Assembly: GCA_002189035.1 (NCBI GenBank)
Contig: NEEC01000021.1
Location: 496,001 to 560,000, forward strand
From: Utricularia gibba
Taxonomy: Eukaryota > Streptophyta > Magnoliopsida > Lamiales > Lentibulariaceae
Reading direction: 5' to 3'
DNA: 64,000 nucleotides
The position numbers and the translations under genes were made by a program. Within the stretch, counting starts at the first letter, position 1. The number at the start of each line of letters is the position of its first letter. Of the stretch, positions 12,501 through 25,768 are shown one piece after another. The notes under the pieces were generated by a model. It ran no database searches. It was not told the DNA's origin and was given only the letters and a program-made list of their open reading frames with translations.

Positions 12501-14358
12501 TCGTTATTTAAGGGTCTCTTTAATGCTTAACTATGATTTCTATTAAATGTCTGGGCCTTATTATACTAAAATTGACCTTTTCTGGTTTGCTACTATCAGT
12601 GAGAACTTTTATACTTCAATTCCTATATTAGATGTTCTGATTTGTGATGAGTATGAATTTTCTTATTAAATGGTTTTCATCCAATTGGTAATGCTTGCCT
12701 TTTTTGTCAGAGAAATCTGAAACTGATGGCCAAAATTGGATTAACTGCAAAAGAAGAAAAGGAAGACAGGATACAGAGAATAAAACAAGAAATTGCGGAA
12801 ATGGTTAAGCTGCAAGTTTCAAGCATTAAATCAAATGTAAGGGAGTTTTTCTGTATTCCTTTTTCTTGAAGGCCTTAGATTTTTGTTCCTTTTTCGTTGT
12901 ATATTAGTTATTGCCTCATGTCTGCTTCCTTTCACAATGAGTGTTTTTCTTGATGGACACGTGATTTTTGTAAATGTTTTGCAGATTGAGCAGCATGCTG
13001 CAATTTCAGATGGTATGCAGGAAGATGGTCTCGAAAAAAAAGGTGTAAAGCCTAAATACTGCATGGACAATGCATTGGAAAATAAGCTCAGTGAATTATA
13101 TGATGTTTACGTGGAGGTACAAGTCTAATTTTCTATATCCCTGTATGTGAGTATCGTGGTCCATTGAAGCAGAAAATAAATCGATAAAGAAAGAAACATG
13201 GAAGGTTAGATTGTGTCAAGTTGATTCTAGTCATATTTGATACTTTTCCCTTCAGGGCCTAGATGAAGATTCACGTCCATCAGTTAGAAGGCTGTATGAA
13301 GAGGTACCTAATTCTTCATTAGTTCATTTTCTATTAATTTTTCATGAAGAGAAGGATAAGATGAAAACTTTTTCAGAAAACTCTACATGCAGCTATTTAT
13401 TCCAATTTTCCAAGTATCATGGTTTTAACTTTGATGAAGTTATTACAACATCAAAGTCCAGTTGGGAAGTGGATTTATAATCTTTCATGAAGTGGATTTA
13501 TAATCTTTACTTTATGGGAAGGTATTACAACATCTGACTTTGATATGCACTGAAGCATTATGTTGTGTTTCTGGGCTTGAAAACGAATCAAGTCCAGTTG
13601 CACGGCACCATGTATCTAACCTTGGATACACGACACATTAGGCCATTTGCGAACAACCCATTGCTAATATCATCTTCATTCCGTTTGTGAAAATTGATTT
13701 TCCTTGAAGCAGCTCATGGTGTTGTGGCCAAATGGTTTTATGGATATCAATGGAATAAAGCATGCCATACATCGAGCAAGAGAACGGAAGGGTATACGCA
13801 GTCTCCTTAAGGTATTGATGTTCTTGTTTGCAAATATGGCCTAGAATGTGTGTCATTAAGTTGGATGCTCGCTCAGCTATTGAAGCCATCTTATTATAAT
13901 GCGCATCATTTCCTGTTTTTTTCTTGTATGTGCAGCATGAGAAGATTCGAAAGAAAGGACCATTAGCTCGAGAAGATCCTGGAAATTCTCTCCTTTCAAT
14001 CCATTCTCATAAGAAGAAGCTTGCCTTGGAGTCTCATGAACTTGGTCATACATCGAGCAGCAAATCCACTGCCATTTCCCACTTTCGCCCACATGCTTCT
14101 CCCACCTCATCATATGATCCAAGACTGGACAAGATGAATCTAGATAAGGCCAAGGGGAGTCCTAACATCAGCTCTATTGATGGCGTACCAAAGAAGAAAC
14201 TGAAAAAGAAGCCAACCACTGATGCATTCGAAGCTTATTATCATGTGAAGAAGCCTGCCGTTTCACCTTCTGAAGAGCAACAGAGCCAGCAAAAACAGCC
14301 ATTACCTGTTGCTCTCAGTAAAACCAACTTTCTTCAGCCCGGTGGAGGGAGCCTATAA
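9564..14358 (+). CDS. UBN: Ubinuclein, HIRA histone-chaperone complex subunit
   Basis: Ubinuclein is the HPC2-family subunit of the HIR/HIRA complex, which deposits histone H3.3 independently of replication in the nucleus. Twelve exons join in frame: 9564-9929, 10191-10289, 10372-10448, 10596-11244, 11626-11707, 11794-11903, 12059-12148, 12711-12836, 12985-13116, 13256-13303, 13713-13811 and 13936-14358, giving about 766 residues. Exon 7 could start three bases later because of a tandem CAGCAG acceptor. The HPC2 motif YDDEYDTSDSFIDDAEL followed by DDYFQVD lies at about residues 145-165, across exons 2-3. A basic nuclear signal (PKKRKRKN) follows. The middle domain includes PPEIKLKLAKVARLA and IVGHLMQVRTLKRNLK, and the C-terminal part contains LWPNGFMD. 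Exon 4 carries an internal tandem duplication of 81 residues. The donor of exon 5 (GTCTCT) is weak. Family call is strong. Confidence 0.94.
10747..11185 (+). repeat. Internal tandem duplication within ubinuclein exon 4 (period 243 bp)
   Basis: Two in-frame copies offset by exactly 243 bases (81 codons). NGSEVFLKKKSDNAA in copy 1 matches NGSEVSLKKKADNAA in copy 2, and KETDQRKPE matches KETDLRKPE. SLGFAVLGLNAVSV aligns with SLGVTMVGINGDSV. The copies have diverged, so the duplication is not recent. Confidence 0.88.
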
Positions 14359-16230
14359 CTTGAAATTGTGGATCATTCAGCCACAGTATCTTGGCAAGTA
14401 AGTAGCCTTCAACTTGGAGGTCTTGGATTTCTTTACACAAGTTTTGCTCTTTGCTAGAGGTGATTGATTCTAACACTGTAATTATCATTGTCCGCTCAGT
14501 ACGGCAGCCATAAGTTGCGCAGAGAACATGACCTAAATATTACTACTCTTCTCCAGTCATCTATGACTCGTGGAATTAATAAAGTTGATGTTGCGTACAG
14601 GGAAATCAGATGAATTCAATAAGGATTTAGACGTCGGAGATACATATTTTCATCAATGGAGACCCTTCCATCACAGACTTGCCTCGTGTGTGGCCTTTGA
14701 TGAATCTAAGGAGAAGCTGTGTGATTTCTTCTTCATGGTTGCTGTCGATTGTTTCCCCTCCTCTCCTCTGTTCCTTGGCCAGGAACTTCATCAGTGTTTT
14801 TGTTCACCATGATCAGAAGTGCTTCCGATCATGTGTGTAACTACGGATTGCAGCCAGAAGAGACGATCATCTCCGATGAAGGGGCGATTGGGGGGGGGGG
14901 GGACTGGTGGAAACAGGGCCACTGCAGTAGCGCTACGCTCTTTTTGTTGTGCATGATGATGGGCTCTGTTTCAGATAAGCCCTAACTTGAAATAGGAGCG
15001 TTATCCATTAGTCACTTATTTGGTTAAGAGGATACGTCCAAATGGAAATAGTTGGAAGAGAGCAAGGGAAGGAGAAGGGAGAGACTGTTCACCAAGAGCT
15101 AAGTAATAATGAGATAAGTGGTTCGATTTACAGCACACACGAACACATCCCAGATGTTATAGTTTACTGTAATGCATCTCATTTATTGATTTATTGTTAT
15201 TGATTGACCTTTACGTTTGGTATGATATTTACTTGCTTTAAAACCTCAATGTATGAATTGTTTTTCTTAATTTTTGTTAGAATTCACTGTCTTGTATGAA
15301 GTTATAAAATTAAAAAAAACTCATGTGCTGAATAACTTTCTGCATGAGGGTTAATTTGAAATTTTTCTTTTTTGCTGATTTTAGATTCCATTCGAGTCTT
15401 TTTTTTTTGGGTGGGGGGGGGGGGGAACTAAAGCATCTAGAATGGTGCTTTTTTGTTTTTGTTTTCAAATTCCATTGCACTTGTTAGCTCTAGAGATGGC
15501 CTGTTCATTCTATTGGTCATAAGTTAAATAAAAAATGAGAATGAACTTCATCGTGATGTTGCTGAAAAACGTCCTTGTATGAATCATGGTACTTGCATAT
15601 CTGGGATAAGGAACCGAACTTGAATTGGATTTGGGATTTCCTATCAATTTTCCTTAAGGTAACTCGTCATGGTACATTTTATAGAAGCTATTACCCCCAA
15701 GTCTTGTGTCTAGTGAGGGACAATTGTTGACCTTATATTTAGAAAAGAACTACGGGTCATCATGACCCCATTGTTATGGTTTGTTGTCACTGTTAAATCA
15801 TCATTTTCAGGTTGTACAAGTGTATTAGTAGACGTCATCAATAGCAGGAAAGGGCTCTAAGAAGCGCATTTCTTATTCCATTTAAAATTCATGTATTGTC
15901 TTCCATTTTACGGGGGCTACATTATAATAGAATTTATTATCTTTTTCAAGTGATCATATGTATATTTGAAATATTTAATAATGTTAAAAATTTTGGTATT
16001 TAAATGTTGTTGTGTGCTTATATTTCAATGTTCCAGGATACTCTTCTAAAGTTCTAAAACCTAATTTGAAGACTTGGTGTTTCCTCCATTTTCTCATTAA
16101 TTAACTGTATAAAATGAAATTATTATATTGGGCATGTTTAAGAATCAATAAAGATTATGTGGATTCGATTTCTGAAGGCGCAAAATTTGTGACCGCTGGC
16201 TTACTAGGAACGCAGAGGAAGGACCGGAGA
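14359..16230. other. Ubinuclein 3' UTR and intergenic spacer
   Basis: The first several hundred bases are probably ubinuclein 3' UTR. Two runs of 13 G occur, at 14890-14902 and 15413-15425, the second following a T run. Open frames (14570-14812, 14749-14985) have no homology and look spurious. No supported gene is present. The last about 100 bases lead into the glutaredoxin-like gene. Confidence 0.5.
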
Positions 16231-16995
16231 ATGGCGGCGGCGGCTCGAATCGTGATGATATCCAGATTCCAAGTCCCGCGTCATTTCTCGTTAGCAATTG
16301 ATCCGTCGTCGGTTCGAAATCCAAGATCATTTTGTTCTCCGTCAGCTTCGATATCCTCTTCTTCCGGCCACAAACGGTTGATACTCTACTCCAAGCCCGG
16401 ATGCTGTTTGTGCGATGGCCTCAAAGAGAAACTCCAGGCTGCCTTCGCGCTTTCCGGCCCGAATCCCCTGGCTGATGTTCAACTTCAGGTTTCATTTTCC
16501 TTTTTCGAATTGAAACTTCTGCAAGGTTAACACCCAATTTGCGCCGAAATCAATGTGGGATCAGTTGATTAGTGATATTCAGTTGCAAGTATTTTGCTTG
16601 AAATTTCATTTGGGTATGCAGATTAGGAACATTCATATCCACTTACACTGCTTGAACCTTCATTTGGGGTATGCAGATTAGGGATATTTCAACCAACACT
16701 GACTGGGAAATGCTCTACCAGTATGAGATCCCTGTGTTGGCCAGAGTACGAGAAGATGGGACTGAGGTTAGCTCTCTGTTTTCTTGTTACCATCATGACA
16801 TCCTGAGTTTCTGTGGTGGGCATGTGTTGCTTCTAGGGTGAATATCCCAATTGATTGTGTAGTGCTCTTTAGACCCAAGTTCTGCAATATCAGACACCTT
16901 TTACACGAATGTTGTAGGAGACGCTTCCACGGTTATCTCCACGCCTTGGTGTTGAACTTCTTCAGAAAAAGATAGCAGCGGCGTTCGATCAATAA
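16231..16995 (+). CDS. Glutaredoxin-like protein (DUF836 type), probably organellar
   Basis: Small thioredoxin-fold protein of the glutaredoxin-like DUF836 family; redox partner unknown. Three exons join in frame: 16231-16488, 16677-16766 and 16918-16995, giving 141 residues. The first about 45 residues are Ser/Arg-rich and poor in acidic residues, as in a plastid or mitochondrial transit peptide. The fold starts at RLILYSKPGCCLCDGL with a CxxC (Cys58-Cys-Leu-Cys61). The cis-Pro strand is YEIPVLARV, and the protein ends LLQKKIAAAFDQ. The start is the first ATG in frame after upstream non-ATG codons. The 3' splice site of intron 1 is duplicated 55 bases upstream; using the upstream copy would introduce a stop. 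Family call is good; the targeting is inferred. Confidence 0.9.
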
Positions 16996-17326
16996 AAGTG
17001 TCGAATATTCCAAAGAACCCGATTTGGGCAAATTGTTAGCTTGTATCATTGTATGGGACCTATCATTTCTGACTAAGGTGAAATGGGATTCAATACAGCC
17101 TTTCAATGGCTTCCTAAACAGCTCTAGCCGCTTTATTGATCCTCCAAAATGTTGCAGAAGCTCTGAACGAGCTTCTTCTTTCAGACATATCGCTTCAAAC
17201 AGGATACCTGCTTCTGTTGACAATGGAGTTAGTTAACAAGAGGTGAAGTTGCCGTTTGAAAATGAAGGCCCTTCCTTGACGTAGCAACTTCGCTTGCTTC
17301 TGTTGCTGGAGTTTACCCTAAAACCA
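16996..17326. other. Convergent 3' UTR region
   Basis: 331 bases lie between the stop codons of the glutaredoxin-like gene (+) and the SOV gene (-). They probably hold both 3' UTRs and polyadenylation signals. No gene seen. Confidence 0.55.
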
Positions 17327-20300
17327 TCAGCAGGTGTAGGAACAACAATATAACCTTGCGATGATATCAATCGGGCCGCCATCACCACCAACAGCGTGAA
17401 GAGCAACGGGAAACGTGGACAGAGGATGCACTGTTAGTGGAAAAAAGGCAGGGCGGACGTTTGTCTGAATAGAAAGACCACTGCAGCTTTGTGGTTCTCG
17501 GTTTTCTCCAGATGGACTACTAGTTTCTGGTTCCAGATCTGCTGGATTAACAAGCATGACAGCAGCATCAAGCGCCCTCAACTTTTTTCCGGGTCTTCTA
17601 CCATTCTGGGATCGCCTTCTTTGTGAAGACAGACTAATAACCAGAGTCTCTGTAGACTCCAGCCATTCGACGAATAGGCCTTCCACTTCATCATATTGTA
17701 TGCGTTTCTCGATCTGCAGGAATTATACTTAGCCATGGTGAGCACATGAAGGATTGGGTGAAATCCCGATGTGAAGCAAGCTAACAAACTGTGATCACAC
17801 TTACAGCTAGCTTTGGAATGTATATCGACATGAATCTTGGTCCAAGGTTCAAAGCAGTAGCCTCGGAATGAAGCACCTGAAAAAAAAAGGCATGATCAAT
17901 GAGGATAGCACTATAAATGCAGCTCATTGGATATAAGTTCCAAGCATCTGTAAAGAGTTAGAGCAACATGTACCCCTTTCCTCCTAATGAGAGCCCACAT
18001 GTATAGCTTATCAGTTGCATCCTTCACACGTCTGGCAGCCAGCTTCATGCTATTGGAGTGAGATGCAACATCAGAGATGAATTTCGAGTCAGAAGCTCTG
18101 TACATCTTTGAATCATCAGAGGGGACGGCTTCAACCTCGACTGGCTTTACTTCATTGGTATCAGAAGGGATACTTGTAAAAGATCTTTTTTCTTCTGTGT
18201 CTTTGATTTCAGGCAAGTAATGGCCTTCAGCTTGCAGAATTGCCTTTAATGTGCGATGCACTACTATGTCAGGGTACCGGCGGACAGGAGATGTGAAGTG
18301 CGTGTACAGAGGAAATGCAAGTGCATAATGACCAAGATCATCACTGTTGTTATAATCTCCACTGCATATGTATTCTGCCAGTTGCATTGGTCTCGCAGCA
18401 TAGGATATCAGGATGGTGGACAAAACAGAGTCCTCCATTTCCTTCTTGATAACTTCTAATGATTCGTGGAAGCTGGTAGAAGAGGAGAAGTCCAAGTTTA
18501 GACCATGTTTCTTACACATGGACTCAAACTCCCTAAGCTTTTTAATGTTAGGCCCAGGGTGCCGTCTCAGCAAAGCACAAGATGGATATGCTCTGTAAAG
18601 CAATTCTGCAGCTGCTCTGTTGGCTAACAACATGAGCTCCTCCACAAGAAAATGTGAATCCATCCGAGGAGCGAATACTGCATCATATGGCAACCCCTGA
18701 TCATCAAACAAGAAAACTGGTTTGGGGTTTTCAATTGAGACAGCTCCATTTTTAAACCTACGGCTCCTCAAAAGCTTTGAGATTTCATGAAGGCTTTCAA
18801 CAGATCTTATTACATCAGACCACTCAAAATTTCCATGTAATGTGGGCCAGTACTTGACCATTTCAGCAGAGTCCTGAGACGCAACTTTTCCATCAATAAT
18901 ATCCTGAGCATGCTCATAAGAAAGCTTGCAGCAAGATCTTATGATTGTGAGACCAACCCACTGGTCAAGAATTTCACCTCCAGGGCTCAGCTTCCAGATT
19001 ATTGAAAAAGTAAGCCTATCCTCTCCAGGATTAAGTGATGCTAAATTATTAGAAAGAATGGGAGGCAGCATCGGTAGTTTACTTTGCCTCAGATAGACAG
19101 TGGTCGATCGATTCCGGGCATCAACATCAAAATCTGAGTCAGGGGAAGGCAAGAAGTAGGAAACATCTGCTATGTGAACGCCCACAGAAAAATGTCCATC
19201 CGGCAACTCTTCTACAGATAATGCATCATCAAGATCGCTTGCTGTCATGGGGTCTATGGTAAACACACATGATTTCCTCAAATCTAATCTACCTTCAGAA
19301 ACAGGCTGAGGCACTTCCCAGGGGATACGAGGGAGACATGAAAGTACTTGTGGAGAAAATTCAGAAGTATTAATGCCATTTTCAAATAATATCGAGGCAA
19401 TCTGTGCTTCAACATCACTGCCTCTTCCAAAAACTGCAACAACAGAAGCTTCAGGAATATCAGAATCTTCAGCCCAATGAACTATTTTTGCAGCTATCAG
19501 CTCAGAGTCGATCATCATGTCACCATCTTCCAATCGTTTCACCAGGTCCGCAGGCAAGCTTTTAACAGAGACTGCCATTTTGGTAAACTTGGGATCACTT
19601 GGTGTCAATAAAACATATCCATCATTGTTTTCCAATCGAAGCTTATTCTTCTGGGAGCCTCTTTTCCTTTGTTTCCTATAATATATCTTCTTTGTGCACA
19701 AGAACCCAACAATGCTATCCCGCCTACGGGACTTTTCAATGATAGCTACAACACTACCGGTTGGCCGCCTTGAGGGGTTTGCACCTGTAATCGTGCATAA
19801 TATTTCCAGTGATGTTGCCAAGTCATTGGCATTATCATTCAAATGATCCATTCTGGACAATCCATCTGTAGGACTGTGAAAGCGCTCATTTGCAGAATAA
19901 GAACCATCTTCATATATATCCAAACGATTCCTGGAAAATGTATGCTTGAACTGTTGTTTTTCTTGTTCAGTTTTTCCCCTAGAAGACTCCTCAGAATTTA
20001 CAGGATCATTATTATTTGAAGTAGAACTACTCGATGGTCCATTTGATCCCTTCATTCTAGGCCATAACGATGGTTTATCAATAACAACAGCAACAATATC
20101 GGCTTCAACCTACAAGAATAATATTTCAGGAAATATGCAGAGCAACTACTTAGCAATAATTTTATAATTGTATCATGGTGCCATATACAGAAGCAGCTAG
20201 TGAGAATGTAGCATACATATCATCATGCAGACAAATAACAAGAAGATATTGGCTCAAACTTGTAAAAGAAAATACTTGCAAGCACAGCATTTGCTACTGG

Positions 20301-21298
20301 ATCACTCACCGCTCTATTTTGAGAGACCAATCCACTAACTAGAATATCTGTCTGGAGTCCATCAATTCTGCAGTAAGCCTACAAATGAAAGATCATAAAA
20401 GCAAAGTTTGAAAACGAGATGTATGAGATAACATGAAGAAAAACGACCAAGCAACATAACAGACCTCAAGATTGTTGTACGCATTGACACAAAATAATGC
20501 TTTGAATGCTACACCCATCTGGTTCGGAAAACAGCAGAGAACAATGAGGTCAGATTGTACATAATTAGAAAAAGAAAGAACCATGAAAAAGAACTTCAAA
20601 TGAGTGGCAAACACATGAAACATTACTCAGACCTTCAGGGCATTGTTAAGAGCGTCTTCGGACCAGTGACTAGGAAACAAACTTCGACGATCATAGGAAT
20701 CATCTTGTTGGGGAATCATCAGGGGTTCAGAAAACTCATCATTGGCATCTACCTCAGGGGCAGAGACTAAAAATGTCCTTTCCTCGGTCTCATGATAACA
20801 GCTTTGCCCATAGTGTAAAGGTTCACATGGAGTATGCACAGATATGGATTTGCTTGAACAACTAGGAACATCTATATGCACATCACCGCCTGAAATACAA
20901 GCTGCAAAAGAAAGAAAATGCAGGGAAGATCAGGAAAAACGGGAAACGGTGTCCTTTTAAGATTAATCTCAGAAGTTAGCCACAGCATGAGATAACTTCA
21001 CACGTTTTTTGTTCCACAATCAAAGTGCAAAAAATGACAAATTGGCACACCGAAAGCGGACAGTTGCATAAAGAAGCTGAAGTGTTACTTCTATTTCATT
21101 GGATGCGCAAAAGAGTAGAATTTTTGGCATAAAAGAGTGAAAAGAAAAGGAAAACAATCGACGGTTCATACCCGCATCGGTCTGCTTGGATTTCCTGGAT
21201 CGCCGATTCTTCTTGTTGCTTTCTGTGAGTTTACTATCCTTAGGCAAAATTTCTGCAATCTCATTACCCACCTCCCTAGCCTCATCAACACGACCCAT
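17327..21298 (-). CDS. SOV: DIS3L2-type 3'-5' exoribonuclease (SUPPRESSOR OF VARICOSE)
   Basis: RNase II/RNR family enzyme that degrades mRNA 3'-5' in the cytoplasm without the exosome; the Arabidopsis homolog SOV (At1g77680) acts in mRNA decay. Seven exons on the minus strand join in frame: 21298-21172, 20901-20633, 20518-20465, 20378-20310, 20109-17974, 17876-17805 and 17713-17327, giving 1037 residues. This is close to the about 1055 of Arabidopsis. The N-terminus is basic (KKNRRSRKSK). Cold-shock-like segments come next, then the RNB domain. Its Mg2+-binding motif IDPMTASDLDDALS lies near residues 458-471, with all Asp present. FTSPVRRYPDIVVHR follows, and a C-terminal S1-like part. There is no PIN domain, as expected for DIS3L2 rather than DIS3. 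Most of the protein is in one 2.1-kb exon. No lesion seen. Confidence 0.95.
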
Positions 21299-24185
21299 GA
21301 CTTCCAAGAGCCAAGAGGAACAAAGAAACTAACTATTCTTCGACGCCCCCAGAAAAAAAAATCGGGAACGAAGAAGAAAAAAAACAAGAATCAATTCACC
21401 AACATCATGGGAAACAAGTAAATTAAAATTTCCAAGAAAAAAAACAAAAATAAATTTGGGCTACGCAATGGGAGGATAAAAGACATTCAAATGGTCTCAT
21501 TTGTCAGCGCAATGAAATGAGACGGAGTAATTTGAAAAATAGGCTTATGTGAAAAATTCATTGGCTATAAAACTCTAATTTGTAAATATTGGTCAGATAA
21601 CTCTATTCTATGTATTTGAAAAATAATTTTAGTTTTCGTATTATATACACTGTATTACCGTATTTTTACTAAAAAAATAAGTAATTTTTACGTATAATAT
21701 AATACTAAATATAAAATTATAAAATATTATATGAATTAAAAATTTTACTCATTCAATTAATTACTAATTGAAAATTGTATAGAATATATTTTAATATTAC
21801 AATTTATTATTTATTTATAATTCAATTGAAAATATTATTGAATAAAAAATCATAGATAAATTATGAATTATTTATCTTCATAAATTCTCATTAATTAAGC
21901 TAAGTACTTTTCTTTTTTTGTTAAATACACATACTAAAAAATATTCATACTAATTACTACTTATTCTTAAACAATACTAATAATTTGAATGCAAATGTAT
22001 TTTAATAATATATTGGAAAAGAAAAAAAAATGTGTTATCTGAAATATAAATATATATTTTTAGAAGATATTATTGAATAGACTTACTATTATGAGTGTAG
22101 ATTTACGATAATGAACTTGATTTAATATAGTATAAGTATCTTATAATGATAATCTCTCTTAGGTGCTATATAGTGCAATGAATGTCTACATCAAATGCAT
22201 CCATCTTATTCGGTATTAGGAGGTGTCTCAATGTATATGAGAAATATCGTGCACTTTGGAACACATTAGTACCCTAATTTGTTGGTTTGGTATTGATTGT
22301 CTTAAGTTCTAAGATTGAGCTCATGTTATGTGGTGTGATGAACCAAATCTCCATTCAATTTGATCATGTGCTTAAGTCGTTATATCTCATCAGGTTCACA
22401 TTATTTATGTTTTCTAGTTGGATCATGTAATAGGAAGAAGGGAACATTGTCCTACTCAACTTCATCTCGTATGAGGTTAAAGTCATTTGAATATGTAGCA
22501 ACAAGTGTTTTCATCAAATATAACTTATTAATAACTTTATATGAAGGTATATTAAAGAAGTGGCATACCTATTTGGTGATAAAAATTGGATGTTAAAATA
22601 GAAATGATCTTATAATATTACACTTGACATAGAGATGTACTTGATATGTATGATTACATGGAATTCGATAAGTTTGCCAACAACCATAATTGCATGTTCT
22701 ATTAGAAATGTTGATGATGTGAATAAGCATAGGAACGACATTGGATATAGAGTATGTCATCATGACTCTACTATATTCTTCTTCAAGAAAGATTATTAGA
22801 GTTCATCTTAAAGATCATTTTACTCTTTTTTGAAAACTTGATTCATATCCTAAACTTTCAACAATCAACCATGATTATATCTATAAATTACTCATTTTCT
22901 TTGTTGAATATTGTATGCATCATAAGAACATTTAAACAAGATATCTCATGAGAATTGAGGTGTCCAGGCATAACATCATTGTAATTGTATGTGATCAATG
23001 ATACTCTTCTTGAAAAAACCTTATTTATCGCTTCGATGATGGTTTCTAGTCATAATATCAAACTTAGAAATCAATAAAAATAAGTCATGTATAATAGTAG
23101 AGTTGAAAATTAATCGAGAATATGATACGCAAAAAATAAAGTAATTGTATCTCGCTTGTTCATCAAGCGATAATATCCACATTTTTAGTAATATGAATTT
23201 TTGTTTTTATTGTTTATGGGTTTTTTCAAGTATGTTCAAGAGGAAGAGGAAGAGAAATAGGAAGAATAAAACTAATTACTAAGAATAAGAAAAATAATAT
23301 TAATTGATATGAAGAATTAATCTAATTTATATGTTATAATTGTTGACGAGCACCACATTTATTGTTATACAGTAATTGATACAAAATACATTTTCAACTA
23401 AATATCGTAATTCATACTAGCCAATGCTTGATTGAACTTATGAAATACAACAAAAAACTAAATATATAAGAATTAATTTTAATTAACTACAAGTTATATT
23501 GATAATTTTATATAAAATTCAATAAAATCATACTTATATACTTATGTATCAAACGTGTTTTTATTTTCAAATCAAATAAATTAAATTCATTAATCAAATA
23601 CAAATAATTTTTAAAATCTATAAAATCTATTTAAATCCTAATAAATTAGACCCAAGTTAAAATGTTACCACCAATCAAATGCACCTTTGGTATGGATGAA
23701 ATTGGCCCATTAGATTCTAACTTGAGGTATATCAACTGACGTTAGAAGCTCTCACTCTTAGAAGAAAGAGCTTGTTTTCGAATAAAAATGTATGTCTTCC
23801 AACATCAACAATAGTCTATTGCTATTAATTTTTATTTTTTTCGACTTGCTAATCGGACGAGTATTGAGTAGAGGTCCATCATATGTTAATTAACATTTTT
23901 CAAACATCTCTTTAGATATGAATTTCTGTCTAAATATGCAGAAGAGCACACTTGAGATTTCTATCTCCAAACAATCAAAAAAAACATCATCCTCAATAAC
24001 AACACACCCTTCAACTGATTCATTGCTTATGTCTATTGTTTTGCATGCAGCTGCAAACTTTTTGAACCAATTTTGACAAAACCTGTGTAATCTGGTTAAT
24101 ATAAAGCTTAATTTCAGTAGTTTTTATCATCCTAAACTTGCACCTACACTGGGCTTTGTTTTCGTGCAGAGAACTTCATTAACAC
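21299..24185. other. AT-rich intergenic spacer
   Basis: The first about 200 bases (higher coordinates from 21299) are the SOV promoter and leader. The rest is AT-rich. The stretch 22140-23060 is less AT-biased and could be a decayed element, but six-frame reading gives no recognisable domain. No supported gene. Confidence 0.5.
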
Positions 24186-24497
24186 TCCCGTCAAGAATAC
24201 CACCGACGCCCACCGTGGGGTGAGTAAATCTGGCAACTGCGTAATGATATGAAACGATCGCCGGCAATACTCGAATTAGGAGGTATCTGATGCAGCTGCT
24301 GCTGCTGACTTTTTTTGCACGTAAAAGGCTGCATGGGGCATGCGGCGGCAGCGCCTGGCGTTCCCCGCCGCCGTGCAGATTCTCCGGCTATGTGTAGGCC
24401 GCTAGGGTTATCATCACCGTCCGATCTTTCGCTCCTCCCTACTCCGCCTTTTAACGAGCCGACTTGGAAAAGGAAGAAAAGAGCCGTACCACAATAA
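24186..24497 (+). other. Isolated GC-rich block with a short open frame; possible gene fragment
   Basis: A sharp GC-rich island in an AT-rich spacer. An ATG at 24333 opens a frame to 24497 ending PPFNEPTWKRKKRAVPQ. An upstream splice-like site (GGGGTGAGT near 24218) follows a frame reading SRIPPTPTVG. I recognise no family. The composition suggests a gene remnant or a very small gene, not random spacer. Confidence 0.25.
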
Positions 24498-25768
24498 ATA
24501 CAAATCATGATTGGATGTAGTTGACCATATTGAATATTAAATTAGAAATTAGAAATTTAATCATTCTATAAATTTTATTGTATAATAAAAATTGGTTATA
24601 TTTGATTAAATATTTTTGTGCGTAAGATATTATATCAATAGTCAATAATTCTATAAATTAGGGGCACCATGGAATTTAATTGAATCATGAAACCTAATGA
24701 AATCACCACAACTTGCTAAAGAATGCGAGGTAATTGTATGATTGATAAATGAATAATTTAAAATATTTTATATTATAGATAATATAAATATAAAAACTTT
24801 ATAATCGGTATAAGATCTAATTTAAAATATCTAAAAAATTATAAATATAAGTCTTTTCATGTTAGTAACAGGTTCATTGTCATTTAATACTGGAGAATAT
24901 AAATTAAAATATATTGTTTTATAATAAAAATATGTATATGTAATTAAATTTAGGTAAATAGTTGGAAATATGTAAAAATATTTTTTCCAACTTATTAAAA
25001 AAGTATTAAAAATATTCTTTTAATTTCAACTTTATAAATGTATAAATTTAAAAAATATTTTTTTTTAAAAAAGTAAAATAATTGGAAATATGTATTTAAA
25101 TTTATAAATTTATGAAATACTTATACTATATAAATTTATAGGATGTTCAATGTATTAACTAAAATACCAATTTTTTGACAACATTAAACAAACTTGTCTA
25201 TATCATCCGTTGAACAAATTGCGCCAATAGTCCTCATTATTTATCTAAATGATATAATTGATCTACATAAATATTCTTTTAATTCCAACTATTTTAAAAC
25301 TATTTATAATTAACTTAAACTATTTAAAAATTCTTTTTTTAATTAAACTTACTGTCACCGATCGATGTAGTTAACCACCACTGACCAACCCTCATAGCAC
25401 CATCCATTCATCGGTCGCCACCCCATTGCCTGTCGTGCGTGCACGGCCACGTGGCATTCTCGGGTTTGGTGGGTGGTGGCCGACCGCAATTGGAAGATTA
25501 ATTTTACTAAATTATAAAACAATAATAATTAAAATATTCAATTTTAAATATTAAAAATTAATTCTAATAGGTATTTAAACAGATAATAATATCATTTTAA
25601 ATAAATAGTTTGGATGTAAGTCATACGATGGCTTTTTAAAAGGCTCTCTTGAATTCAAGACTACGACCAAAATCATCATGCATGCGTTGGTTGGTGTGCG
25701 TTCAGTGCCATTTAATTTCGAGCGTTTCTTATTCCAAGTAGTGGAGGGGATTGCAGAGCAGATCCATA
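24498..25768. other. AT-rich spacer upstream of the MEI2-type gene
   Basis: AT-rich apart from a GC-richer patch at about 25370-25490. No supported gene. The last about 150 bases are the probable promoter or leader of the gene at 25769. Confidence 0.5.

Noticed and set aside
14570-14985. Two overlapping plus-strand ORFs after ubinuclein
   Set aside because: No homology; they include a 13-G homopolymer and fit 3' UTR sequence.
22140-23060. Less AT-biased stretch suspected as retrotransposon coding region
   Set aside because: Six-frame reading gave many stops and no integrase, reverse transcriptase or transposase motif.
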